Shown here: piece after piece, positions 23,580 through 32,794 of the stretch
Layout: every line of letters begins with the position of its first letter
Numbering within the stretch: position 1 is the first letter of the stretch
Assembly: GCF_007830495.1 (NCBI RefSeq)
Contig: NZ_VLKW01000003.1
Location: 62,001-126,000, forward strand
Direction: 5' to 3'
Source of the DNA: Pseudoduganella flava
Lineage (GTDB): Bacteria > Pseudomonadota > Gammaproteobacteria > Burkholderiales > Burkholderiaceae_D
Length of the DNA stretch: 64,000 nt
The notes under the pieces: generated by a model
Told to the model about the DNA's origin: nothing
Database searches by the model: none
What the model saw: only the letters and a program-made list of their open reading frames with translations
Position numbers and translations under genes: made by a program

Positions 23580-26069
23580 ATGAAGCGCTCAATCCTCACC
23601 GCGGCCGTGACCGCGCTCTGCCTTGCCACGACGGCCGCAGCGGCCGAACCCACCTCCCGCCGATTCGACGACAAGTTCCGCCAGCTCGACGAGTTGCTGC
23701 CCACCGCCACCCAGTACCGCACCGCGTCCGGCGCGCCGGGCCACCAGTACTGGCAGCAGCGGGCCGACTACACGATCCGCGCGACGCTCGATGAAGCGAA
23801 CCGCAGCATCAGCGGCACCGAGCAGGTCACGTACCACAACAACTCGCCGGACACGCTCACTTACCTGTGGCTGCAGCTGGACCAGAACATCTACAAGGCC
23901 GACTCGGATGCGCGCCGCGTGCAGACGGCGCCGTCGCGCGAGGCGTGGCTGAAGCCGCAGGGCGAGGAAGGCGCCAAGTTCGAAGGCTTGCGCAACGTGC
24001 TGGCGGGCCGCGAGTTCGACGGCGGCTTCAAGCTGGCCAACATCCGCACGGCCGGCGGCGCGCCGCTGAAGTATGTTGTCAACGGCACCATGATGCGCAT
24101 CGACCTGCCGTCGCCGCTCAAGCCGGGCGAGAAGATCGCGTTCGGCATCGACTGGTCGTACAAGATCAACGAGCAGAAGGTGCTCGGTGGGCGCTCCGGC
24201 TACGAATACTTCGAGGACGACAAGAACGCGCTGTTCGAGATCGCCCAATGGTTCCCGCGCATGGCCGCCTACTACGACGTGGCCGGCTGGCAGAACAAGC
24301 AGTTCCTCGGCTCCGGCGAATTCACGCTGGAATTCGGCGACTACGACGTGAAGATCACCGTGCCGGCCGACCATATCGTCGCTTCCACCGGCGAGCTGCA
24401 GAACCCGGGCGACGTGCTGACGGCCGCGCAGCGGGATCGGCTGGCGAAGGCGCGCACGGCGGACAAGCCGGTGCTGATCGTCACGCAGGACGAAGCCGAG
24501 GCGGCGGAGAAGTCCGTGTCGAAAGCAACGAAGACCTGGCACTTCAAGGCGAAGAACGTGCGCGATTTCGCGTGGGCGTCGTCGCGCAAGTTCATCTGGG
24601 ATGCGCAGGGCTACAAGAAGGACGGCACCAACGTACTGGCGATGTCGTACTACCCGAAGGAAGGCAACCCGCTGTGGGAGAAGTACTCGACGGCCGCGAT
24701 CATCCACACGATCGAGCAGTACAACAAGTACAGCTTCGACTACCCCTACCCGACCGCGATCTCCGTGAACGGCCCGGTGGGCGGCATGGAGTATCCGATG
24801 ATCTCGTTCAACGGCCCGCGCCCGACGAAGGACAAGAAGACGGGCCAGCTCACGTGGTCCAAGCGCACCAAGTATGGCCTGATCGGCGTGATCATCCACG
24901 AGGTGGGCCACAACTACTTCCCGATGATCGTCAATTCCGACGAGCGGCAATGGACGTGGATGGACGAGGGCCTGAACACCTTCGTCGAATACCTGGCTGC
25001 GCAGGCATGGGAGAAGGACTTCCCGATCGGCCGCGGCGACCCGCGCGACATCACCACCTACATGCGCTCGGCGAACCAGGTGCCGATCATGACGAATTCC
25101 GAGTCGCTGCTCCAGTTCGGCAATAACGCGTATGCGAAGCCGGCCACCGCGCTGAACATCCTGCGCGAAACGATCCTCGGCCGCGAACTGTTCGACTACG
25201 CGTTCCGCGAATACGCGCGGCGCTGGAAATTCAAGCGCCCGACGCCGGCGGACTTCTTCCGCACGATGGAAGACGCGTCCGGCACGGACCTCGACTGGTT
25301 CTGGCGCGGCTGGTTCTACACGACGGATGCCGTCGACATCAGCCTGGACAACATCACCGAGTTCAACGTCAACACGAAGGACCCGGAGGTCGAGAAGGCG
25401 TGGCAGAAGGCGCGGCATGCCGAGGAACCGGTGTCCGTCACCGACCAGCGCAACGCGAGCATGGTGCGCAAGGTCGACGTGCGGCCCGACCTGAAGGACT
25501 TCTACAACGAGCATGACGACTACACGGTGACGAACGCGGACCGCAACAAGTACCGCGAAGCGCTGGCGGAGCTGGAGCCGTGGCAGAAGGACCTGCTCAA
25601 ACAAGGCAAGTACCTGTACCTGGTCGATTTCACCAACAAGGGCGGGCTCGTGATGCCGCTGATCCTGGAGATCACGCTGAAGTCCGGTAAAAAATACATC
25701 GAGCGCGTGCCGGCGGAAGTGTGGCGCTACTCACCGGAGAAAGTGACCAAGCTGCTGGTCACGGACGAGCCGATGGTCGCGCTGACGCAGGACCCGTACT
25801 GGGAAACGGCCGACATCGACACCAGCAACAACGCGTGGCCCCGCAAGGCGGCACCGTCGCGCCTGGAGCTGTTCAAGATGGAGCACAAGCCGAACGACCT
25901 GATGAAGGACTTCCATACGCCGCTGAAGGCCGACGAGCAGCCGCAGCCCGCCGCGCAGGCGGCACAGCCGCCGGCCACCGGCGCGGCCGCGAAGCAGGAA
26001 GCGGAGACGCAGCAACTGAAGCCGCAACCGCAGCCGGAGCAGCAGCAACAGCGGGAGCCGAGGAAGTAA
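23580..26069 (+). CDS. M1-family zinc metallopeptidase, secreted
   Basis: 829 residues. Cleavable signal peptide (MKRSILTAAVTALCLATTAAAA). The M1 substrate motif appears as GGMEYPMI and the zinc site as HEVGHNYFPMIVN with the third ligand Glu exactly 18 residues later (His440, Glu441, His444, Glu463). The catalytic domain is preceded by the usual beta-sheet domain. The final ~45 residues are a Gln/Pro-rich tail unlike other M1 enzymes. The start was taken at the ATG at 23580; an upstream TTG offers five more residues but no better binding site. It overlaps the DUF6702 gene by one base. Probably periplasmic peptide degradation. Confidence 0.9.
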   Translation: MKRSILTAAVTALCLATTAAAAEPTSRRFDDKFRQLDELLPTATQYRTASGAPGHQYWQQRADYTIRATLDEANRSISGTEQVTYHNNSPDTLTYLWLQLDQNIYKADSDARRVQTAPSREAWLKPQGEEGAKFEGLRNVLAGREFDGGFKLANIRTAGGAPLKYVVNGTMMRIDLPSPLKPGEKIAFGIDWSYKINEQKVLGGRSGYEYFEDDKNALFEIAQWFPRMAAYYDVAGWQNKQFLGSGEFTLEFGDYDVKITVPADHIVASTGELQNPGDVLTAAQRDRLAKARTADKPVLIVTQDEAEAAEKSVSKATKTWHFKAKNVRDFAWASSRKFIWDAQGYKKDGTNVLAMSYYPKEGNPLWEKYSTAAIIHTIEQYNKYSFDYPYPTAISVNGPVGGMEYPMISFNGPRPTKDKKTGQLTWSKRTKYGLIGVIIHEVGHNYFPMIVNSDERQWTWMDEGLNTFVEYLAAQAWEKDFPIGRGDPRDITTYMRSANQVPIMTNSESLLQFGNNAYAKPATALNILRETILGRELFDYAFREYARRWKFKRPTPADFFRTMEDASGTDLDWFWRGWFYTTDAVDISLDNITEFNVNTKDPEVEKAWQKARHAEEPVSVTDQRNASMVRKVDVRPDLKDFYNEHDDYTVTNADRNKYREALAELEPWQKDLLKQGKYLYLVDFTNKGGLVMPLILEITLKSGKKYIERVPAEVWRYSPEKVTKLLVTDEPMVALTQDPYWETADIDTSNNAWPRKAAPSRLELFKMEHKPNDLMKDFHTPLKADEQPQPAAQAAQPPATGAAAKQEAETQQLKPQPQPEQQQQREPRK

Positions 26070-26572
26070 TGGCACGCCGCCTGCAGGGTGCCGTGCTGGC
26101 CGTCCTCTGTGCGGCGCTGCTTTGCTGCGGCGCTGCACAGGCCCACAACTACCACATGGGCATGGCGGACATCGGCTACAACGCCGCCACGGGCAACACG
26201 GAGATCGTGCATACCTACACGGCGCACGACCTGGAGGCGCTGCTGGCGAACCTGTACGGCGGCCAGGTCGACCTGGGCACCGACGACGGCCAGGAAGCGC
26301 TGCGCCGCTACCTGGACAAGCGCTTCGTGCTCTCCGCCGGCGGGAAGCGCCTACCGCTGCAGTGGGTGGGCGTACAGGCCGATGCCGACACGATCACCGT
26401 GTTCCAGCAGATCGAACACACGGCACTGCCGGCCGGCACGGTGCTGTTCGACGGCGTGCTGACGGACTTCATCGCCAGCCAGGTCAACACCGTCAACGTG
26501 GGCGCGGCCGCCGGCCGGGCCGCCGCCACGCTGACGTTCACCGCCGGCCAGGCCGAGCAGCGCCTGCCCTGA
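26069..26572 (+). CDS. DUF6702-like periplasmic protein
   Basis: 167 residues with signal peptide (QGAVLAVLCAALLCCGAAQA) and then HNYHMGMADIGYNAATGNTEIVHTYTAHDLEALLA, a pattern of the uncharacterised DUF6702 group. The ATG shares its first base with the stop of the M1 gene (TAATG), so it is translated after it. DUF6702 proteins are found together with M1 peptidases and TonB-dependent receptors, and a receptor gene follows here. Function unknown. Confidence 0.8.
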   Translation: MARRLQGAVLAVLCAALLCCGAAQAHNYHMGMADIGYNAATGNTEIVHTYTAHDLEALLANLYGGQVDLGTDDGQEALRRYLDKRFVLSAGGKRLPLQWVGVQADADTITVFQQIEHTALPAGTVLFDGVLTDFIASQVNTVNVGAAAGRAAATLTFTAGQAEQRLP

Positions 26573-26681
26573 GTTTTTACACGCTTTTACCTGTATTTAC
26601 GGGAGTGCCCGAGCCGGGCCGCTTGCCATGCGGCGCCGGATCGCGCATGCTCGCACCCAGTTTTCACAGCCCTGCCCCAGC

Positions 26682-28712
26682 ATGAAACAACTGATCCCCT
26701 TCTCTCTTGCCACCCTGGCGCTGGCCGCCCATGCCGACGACGTGTTCATGCCGCGCGTGACGATCGACGCTTCCCGCATCAGCCAGCTCGGCATCGCCGA
26801 TTCGGCCGCCGAAGGCACCGTCACGCAGCGCCAGCTGGAGGCGCGCACCGCGTACCGGCCCGGCGAACTGCTCGAAGCCACGCCGGGCCTCGTCGTCAGC
26901 CAGCACAGTGGCGAAGGCAAGGCGAACCAGTTCTACCTGCGCGGCTTCAACCTCGATCACGGCACCGACCTGGCCACCACGGTGGACGGCATGCCCGTCA
27001 ACCAGCGCAGCCACGCGCATGGCCAGGGCTGGACGGATCTGAACTTCGTGATCCCCGAACTGGCCGCGCGGCTCGACTACCGCAAGGGCCCGTACTCGGC
27101 GCAGTATGGCGACTTCGCATCGGCCGGCGCCACCGACATCGCCTACGCGAACCGGCTCACGCGCGGCATCGCCAACCTGACGGTGGGCCAGCACGACTAC
27201 GGCCGCGCGCTGCTGGCCGCGTCCCCCGAAGCCGGCAGCGGCAACCTGCTGTATGCGCTCGAGACGATGCACAACGACGGGCCGTTCACGCAGGGCGACA
27301 ACTACCGCAAGGTCAACGGCATGCTGCGCTACAGCGAAGGCTACGTCAACAACGGCTGGTCCGTGACGGCGATGGGCTACCGGGCCAAGTGGAATGCCAC
27401 GGACCAGATTCCGGAGCGCGCCGTGGCCGCGGGCACGCTGGGCCGCTTCGATGCGGTGGACCCGACCGACGGCGGCAGCGCGTACCGCTACAGCCTGTCC
27501 GGCACGTGGCAGCGCAGCGACGACGACCAGGCCACCAAGCTGTCCGCGTATGCGATCGCCAACCGGCTGGACCTGTTCTCGAACTTCACCTACTACCTGG
27601 ACGATCCCGTCATCGGCGACCAATTCGCCCAGCCGGACCGGCGCGTGACGACGGGCTTCGCGGCCAGCCATGCATGGCACCACCACGGCACCACGCTGGC
27701 ATCGACGACGACGGTGGGCGTGACGGCGCAGAACGACAATATCCACAACGGCCTGTACGCGACCAAGGCGCGGCAGGTGACGGCCGTGACGCGCGAGGAC
27801 CACATCGTCGAAACGAGCGGCGCGGTGTACGTCGAGAACCAGACCCGCTGGAGCCCCGTGCTGCGCACCACGGCGGGCCTGCGCGCGGACCGCTATCGTT
27901 TCGATGTGACGAGCGACCGCGCCGTCAATTCCGGCAAGGCCAGCGACAGCCTGCTGTCGCCCAGCGTGTCGATCGCGTTCGGGCCGTGGGCACGCACCGA
28001 GTTCTACGTCAACGCCGGCACGGGCTTTCACAGCAACGATGCGCGCGGCACCGTCATCACCGTCGATCCGAAGACGAACCAGCCGGCCGACCGCGTGACG
28101 CCGCTGGCGCGCTCGCGCGGCCTGGACCTGGGCGTGCGCAGCGAATGGATCCGGGGCTTGCAGACGTCGCTGTCGCTGTTCCGGCTGGATTTCGATTCCG
28201 AGCTGGTGTTCGTCGGCGACGCGGGCACGACGGAAGCGGGCCGGCCGAGCCGGCGCCATGGCATCGAGTTCTCGAACTACTACAAGCCGTTCAAGTGGCT
28301 CGCACTGGACGCGGATCTCGCCTATGCGCGCGGACGCTATCGCGATGCCGATCCTGCCGGCGACCATATTCCCGGTGCCGTGGAAGGCGTGGCGCAGTTG
28401 GCTGCGACGGTGACTCCGCAAGGGCCGTGGTCCGGCGCGCTGCGGCTGCGCTGGTTCGGCCCGCGCCCGCTCGTCGAGGACAACAGCGTGCGCTCGGCGG
28501 CGACGATGACCGTCAACGGACGCATCGCCTGGCAGGCCGGCCGCAACACGCGCATCGAGCTAGAGGCGTTCAACCTGACGAACCGGCGCGATGCGGCGAT
28601 CGCCTATTACTACGCGTCGCGCCTGGCGGGCGAGGCGCAGGCCGTCGACGACGTGCATTTCCATCCGATCGAATCGCGCTCGCTGCGGCTGTCCCTCACG
28701 CAGACGTTCTGA
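26682..28712 (+). CDS. TonB-dependent outer-membrane receptor
   Basis: 676 residues. Signal peptide (IPFSLATLALAAHA), then a plug domain (ELLEATPGLVVSQHSGEGKANQFYLRGFNL, TTVDGMPVNQRSHAHGQGWTDLNF) and a 22-strand-type barrel that ends in a C-terminal Phe (RLSLTQTF), the usual outer-membrane sorting signal. Imports an unknown substrate using TonB energy. Close to the M1/DUF6702 pair (110 bases) and in the same direction, consistent with uptake of peptide- or metal-linked ligands; the substrate is inferred only. Confidence 0.9.
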   Translation: MKQLIPFSLATLALAAHADDVFMPRVTIDASRISQLGIADSAAEGTVTQRQLEARTAYRPGELLEATPGLVVSQHSGEGKANQFYLRGFNLDHGTDLATTVDGMPVNQRSHAHGQGWTDLNFVIPELAARLDYRKGPYSAQYGDFASAGATDIAYANRLTRGIANLTVGQHDYGRALLAASPEAGSGNLLYALETMHNDGPFTQGDNYRKVNGMLRYSEGYVNNGWSVTAMGYRAKWNATDQIPERAVAAGTLGRFDAVDPTDGGSAYRYSLSGTWQRSDDDQATKLSAYAIANRLDLFSNFTYYLDDPVIGDQFAQPDRRVTTGFAASHAWHHHGTTLASTTTVGVTAQNDNIHNGLYATKARQVTAVTREDHIVETSGAVYVENQTRWSPVLRTTAGLRADRYRFDVTSDRAVNSGKASDSLLSPSVSIAFGPWARTEFYVNAGTGFHSNDARGTVITVDPKTNQPADRVTPLARSRGLDLGVRSEWIRGLQTSLSLFRLDFDSELVFVGDAGTTEAGRPSRRHGIEFSNYYKPFKWLALDADLAYARGRYRDADPAGDHIPGAVEGVAQLAATVTPQGPWSGALRLRWFGPRPLVEDNSVRSAATMTVNGRIAWQAGRNTRIELEAFNLTNRRDAAIAYYYASRLAGEAQAVDDVHFHPIESRSLRLSLTQTF

Positions 28713-28758
28713 CGGGCGAAGTCGTACAATACGGCATCGTAATTTTCAGAAGGCTGCC

Positions 28759-29499
28759 ATGACCCCGGACTTCACTCCCCTCGACCAGGTCGCGCCGGCG
28801 CTGCGCACGCAGGGCTGGGCGCTGCTGGCGCCCGCGGACGTGGCGGCGTTGTCCGGCACGCCGCTCGCGCAGCTCGATGCGCTGGCGCCCAGCTGGGACC
28901 AGCTGGAGCTGGACAACTACCTGAAGGACGGCGGCCGTTACCGGCGCCGCCGCCATTCCTGCTTCGTGCAGCGCGGCGCGGAACTGGCGCAAACGGCGCA
29001 CCGGGCGCACTGGCAAAGCGTGGAATACAACGCGCTGCACGGCGGCATGCACCGGATGTTCGCGCCGGTGCTGCCGGAAACGGTGGAGCAGCCGGGCTGG
29101 CAAGGCCTGCTGACGGCGCTGGGCCGCCTGTTCACGGCCGTGCGGGGCGAGGAGCGCTGGTACGTCGAGGCGCATCAGTTCCGCATCGATACGGCGGACG
29201 GCATCGGCCGCCCAACGCCGGAGGGCGCGCACCGCGACGGCGTCGACTACGTGGCCGTGATCCTCGTGGGCCGGCACAGCATCAAGGGCGGCGAGACGCG
29301 CATCTTCGAAGCGGAAGGCCCGAACGGCAAGCGCTTCACGATGACAGAGCCATGGACGATGCTGCTGCTGGACGACGCCACCGTGATCCACGAGTCGACG
29401 CCGATCCAGCCACTGGGCGAACACGGCCACCGCGACACGCTGGTGATCACGTACCGCACCGGTGGCTTCCAGGGTGAAAGCGAACCCGCAGGCACATGA
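28759..29499 (+). CDS. 2-oxoglutarate/Fe(II) dioxygenase family protein (PF10014-like)
   Basis: 246 residues resembling the PF10014 dioxygenase group, which includes amino-acid hydroxylases. The iron site is HRDGVDYVAVILV (His, Asp) and a distal HESTPIQPL; the 2-oxoglutarate Arg is probably in HRDTLVITYR. PEGAHRDG sits about two-thirds along, as expected. The ATG follows AGAAGG. It stands alone between the receptor gene and the histidine kinase gene. Substrate unknown, possibly a free amino acid by family. Confidence 0.75.
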   Translation: MTPDFTPLDQVAPALRTQGWALLAPADVAALSGTPLAQLDALAPSWDQLELDNYLKDGGRYRRRRHSCFVQRGAELAQTAHRAHWQSVEYNALHGGMHRMFAPVLPETVEQPGWQGLLTALGRLFTAVRGEERWYVEAHQFRIDTADGIGRPTPEGAHRDGVDYVAVILVGRHSIKGGETRIFEAEGPNGKRFTMTEPWTMLLLDDATVIHESTPIQPLGEHGHRDTLVITYRTGGFQGESEPAGT

Positions 29500-29582
29500 C
29501 AGCGCGGCATGCGGACGCGGCGAGCGCCACCGCGTGCACAATTCCTTTATAGTCGAATCGTAGACCGAACGGGGCAAAAGCA

Positions 29583-30932
<1,350 letters not shown>

Positions 30933-30937
30933 CGCCC

Positions 30938-31009
30938 GCTGAGTAGGGTTTTCGCAACGGCAAGCTCTTTTTGCAACGGGCACTGCCGTACCGCGCGGAT
31001 CTACTCAGC
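30938..31009. other. long-range dyad after the histidine kinase stop
   Basis: GCTGAGTAG at 30938-30946 is the exact reverse complement of CTACTCAGC at 31001-31009. Inside it CGGCA (30958-30962) pairs with TGCCG (30984-30988), and a near-direct repeat (TTTTCGCAACGG at 30949, TTTTTGCAACGG at 30969) lies between. It could be a structured 3' end of the kinase mRNA or a protein site. There is no T-run after it. Confidence 0.35.
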
Positions 31010-31131
31010 TGAATTTCCCACGGATTTCAGCTCGCAAATCGCATTCGCTGCGGCGCGCGCTTGTCCTGACCAAATTTTGTTGCAGCGCACACCCAACAGC
31101 TGTCACCCTCCCAAGAGTAGAGGTTCGCGCA

Positions 31132-31176
31132 CCGTAATTTTACGGTATTGCACCGCAACATAAACGGCGCTATAGT
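31132..31176 (+). promoter_or_regulatory. promoter with palindromic operator for a candidate small RNA
   Basis: TTGCAC (31148-31153) and TATAGT (31171-31176) are separated by exactly 17 bases. Directly upstream lies the perfect palindrome CCGTAA-TT-TTACGG (31132-31145), two bases from the -35. The expected transcription start is about 31180-31184. No gene with a ribosome binding site follows; a terminator does, about 40 bases on. Confidence 0.65.
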
Positions 31177-31179
31177 GGA

Positions 31180-31251
31180 ACTGTCTCCTCCAAGCGTTCT
31201 CCGAACAATTGGACCTCGCCCGCAGCCTCCCGGCTCGCGGGCATTTTTTTT
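31180..31251 (+). ncRNA. candidate small regulatory RNA, about 70 nt
   Basis: Between the promoter above and a strong terminator the sequence folds as follows: an unpaired 5' end with a CUCC motif; a stem-loop made of TCCAA/TTGGA and GTTC/GAAC with a UCC loop (about 31189-31213); a CCUC linker; then the terminator hairpin. The repeated CUCC/CCUC motifs resemble anti-Shine-Dalgarno sites of trans-acting sRNAs. The start is estimated from the promoter. No similar RNA is known to me, and coding potential is absent. Confidence 0.55.
31218..31251 (+). terminator. rho-independent terminator with eight T
   Basis: GCCCGC (31218-31223) pairs with GCGGGC (31237-31242), extended inside by AGCC/GGCT around a TCCC loop. 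Eight T follow (31244-31251). It ends the candidate sRNA; the histidine kinase gene upstream stops 285 bases earlier and is a less likely user. Confidence 0.9.
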
Positions 31252-31282
31252 GGTCGCTTGCCTTTGGTCGCTTTACAACAGC

Positions 31283-31545
31283 GGGACTGTCCCTCGTTTT
31301 AGGAAATATTTCCAAAATTCGGGGACTGTCCCTCGATCTGGGCAACAAGTCTGAGCGCCCGCCTGCCTTGTCGCAATAAGCCATCCATTCAGTTTCCGGT
31401 TGCGGAAGCGCTACAACGATGCGCGAAAACCACAGGGGGACTGTCCCTCGAAACAGGAAATATTTCCAAAAACGAGGGACAGTCCCTCGGATTTGGAAAT
31501 ATTGCTCAGATTCGGGGTCAGACCCCGATTTTGGGAAATATTGCT
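31283..31545. repeat. mosaic of short palindromes between convergent genes
   Basis: Modules alternate: GGGACTGTCCC or GGGACAGTCCC (31283, 31322, 31437 and about 31475), the perfect palindrome GGAAATATTTCC (near 31302 and 31456), half copies GGAAATATTGC (near 31495 and 31535) and GGGGTCAGACCCC (near 31515). They sit downstream of both the sRNA candidate and the DUF1501 gene. A related GGGGTCAACCCC centre occurs at 55.14 kb. This family is separate from the RAYT-linked palindromes. Confidence 0.8.
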
Positions 31546-31551
31546 GGGGCT

Positions 31552-32784
31552 TCAGGTGCGCAGCAGGGGTGGGGCACTGTGGCGGGGGAGGTGGGGGAAC
31601 AGCGTCGTCAGTTGCTGGTCCGACAGGCGCAGGTGGTGGGTGCAGACTTGCGCCAGCACGGTGCGAAAGTCGGTCGTGACGGGCAGGTCGCGGCCTTCGT
31701 GCAGGGCGGTGTCGGCCAGGCCCTGCCAGTCGCCGTGCACCTTGCCGCCGTGGACGCCGCCGCCCAGCAGCCACATCACGTTGCCGTGGCCGTGGTCTGT
31801 ACCCTTGTTGCCGTTTTCGCGGGCCGTGCGGCCGAATTCGGACATCACGACCACCACCGTGTCCTCGAACATCGGCCCCAGCCGCCGCGCCAGCACGTCC
31901 AGGCCCTGCGCCAGCGGTGCGAGCCGGTTGGCCAGCTGGCCGGTCGCGGCGCCCTGCCCCGCATGCGTGTCCCAGCCGCCCAGCGCGATAAAGGCCAGTT
32001 GCATGTTCGGGTCGTTGCGCAGCAATGTGGCGAGACGGGCGGCGTCGTCCGGGAAGCCGTTCGGCAGCGGTGCCCCATTGTCGGCGGCCATCATCTGCGC
32101 GGCCAGCGGCGACGCGGCCGCGTCCAGCACTTCGCGCCGCGCCGCGCGGGCCGCCGCATACACGGGACCGAAGCGGGGATGGTCTTCGTACAGCCGGTCG
32201 AACGCGGCCGCCAGCGCGGGCGACTCCAGCGCGCCCGGCTTCACGGCGGCCGCGCCGTTCGGCAGGTTGACGGCAGGCGCCGCGCCGGCCAGGATGCGCG
32301 GCAGGACGGGGCCGATGCCGAGCGCGCGCGTCGGCGTCGACGTGCCGGGCAGCGCGCGCACCAGGCGGTTCATCCAGCCGTCCGGCGTCGACTTCACGCC
32401 GGGCGTCGCGGACTCCATGTAGTCCTGCGCATCGAAATGCGAGCGCGTCGCATCCGGCGAGCCGCTCGCGTGGACGAACGCCAGCTTCTTCTCTTCCCAC
32501 AGCGGCAGCAGCGGCGCCAGCGCGGGATGCAGGCCGAAGTAGCCGTCCAGGTCCAGCGCCCCGCCCGCGCTACCCGGCGTGCCCAGCGCGATCGTCGGCC
32601 GCAACGCCGCATAGTTCGCATCGCCGACGGGGGCGACGACGTTCAGCCCATCCACCGCGCCACGCAGCATCACGACGATCAGCTTGCGCCGCGTCGGCTG
32701 CGCGCCGGCCACGGCCCAGGCATGCCGGCCGACGGGCAGTGCGAGGCCGGCGGCGAGTGCGTTCAACAAGGTACGGCGGTGCAT
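31552..32784 (-). CDS. DUF1501 family protein (sulfatase-like fold, secreted)
   Basis: 410 residues. Begins RRTLLNALAAGLALPVGRHAWA, a twin-Arg-like leader, then KLIVVMLRGAVDGLNVV (first metal region) and VVVMSEFGRTARENGNKGTDHGHGNVMWLLGGGV, the conserved Asp/His region of DUF1501, an alkaline-phosphatase-superfamily relative. The ATG has AGGAG in front. It lies ten bases after the DUF1800 gene, its constant partner in many bacteria. The cell role of the pair is unknown; secretion is predicted from the leader. Confidence 0.85.
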   Translation of the reverse strand: MHRRTLLNALAAGLALPVGRHAWAVAGAQPTRRKLIVVMLRGAVDGLNVVAPVGDANYAALRPTIALGTPGSAGGALDLDGYFGLHPALAPLLPLWEEKKLAFVHASGSPDATRSHFDAQDYMESATPGVKSTPDGWMNRLVRALPGTSTPTRALGIGPVLPRILAGAAPAVNLPNGAAAVKPGALESPALAAAFDRLYEDHPRFGPVYAAARAARREVLDAAASPLAAQMMAADNGAPLPNGFPDDAARLATLLRNDPNMQLAFIALGGWDTHAGQGAATGQLANRLAPLAQGLDVLARRLGPMFEDTVVVVMSEFGRTARENGNKGTDHGHGNVMWLLGGGVHGGKVHGDWQGLADTALHEGRDLPVTTDFRTVLAQVCTHHLRLSDQQLTTLFPHLPRHSAPPLLRT

Positions 32785-32794
32785 GCTCTTTCTC

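Noticed and set aside
31148..31354. A 68-codon open frame over the candidate sRNA
   Set aside because: It begins with the -35 TTG, has no ribosome binding site and spans a terminator.
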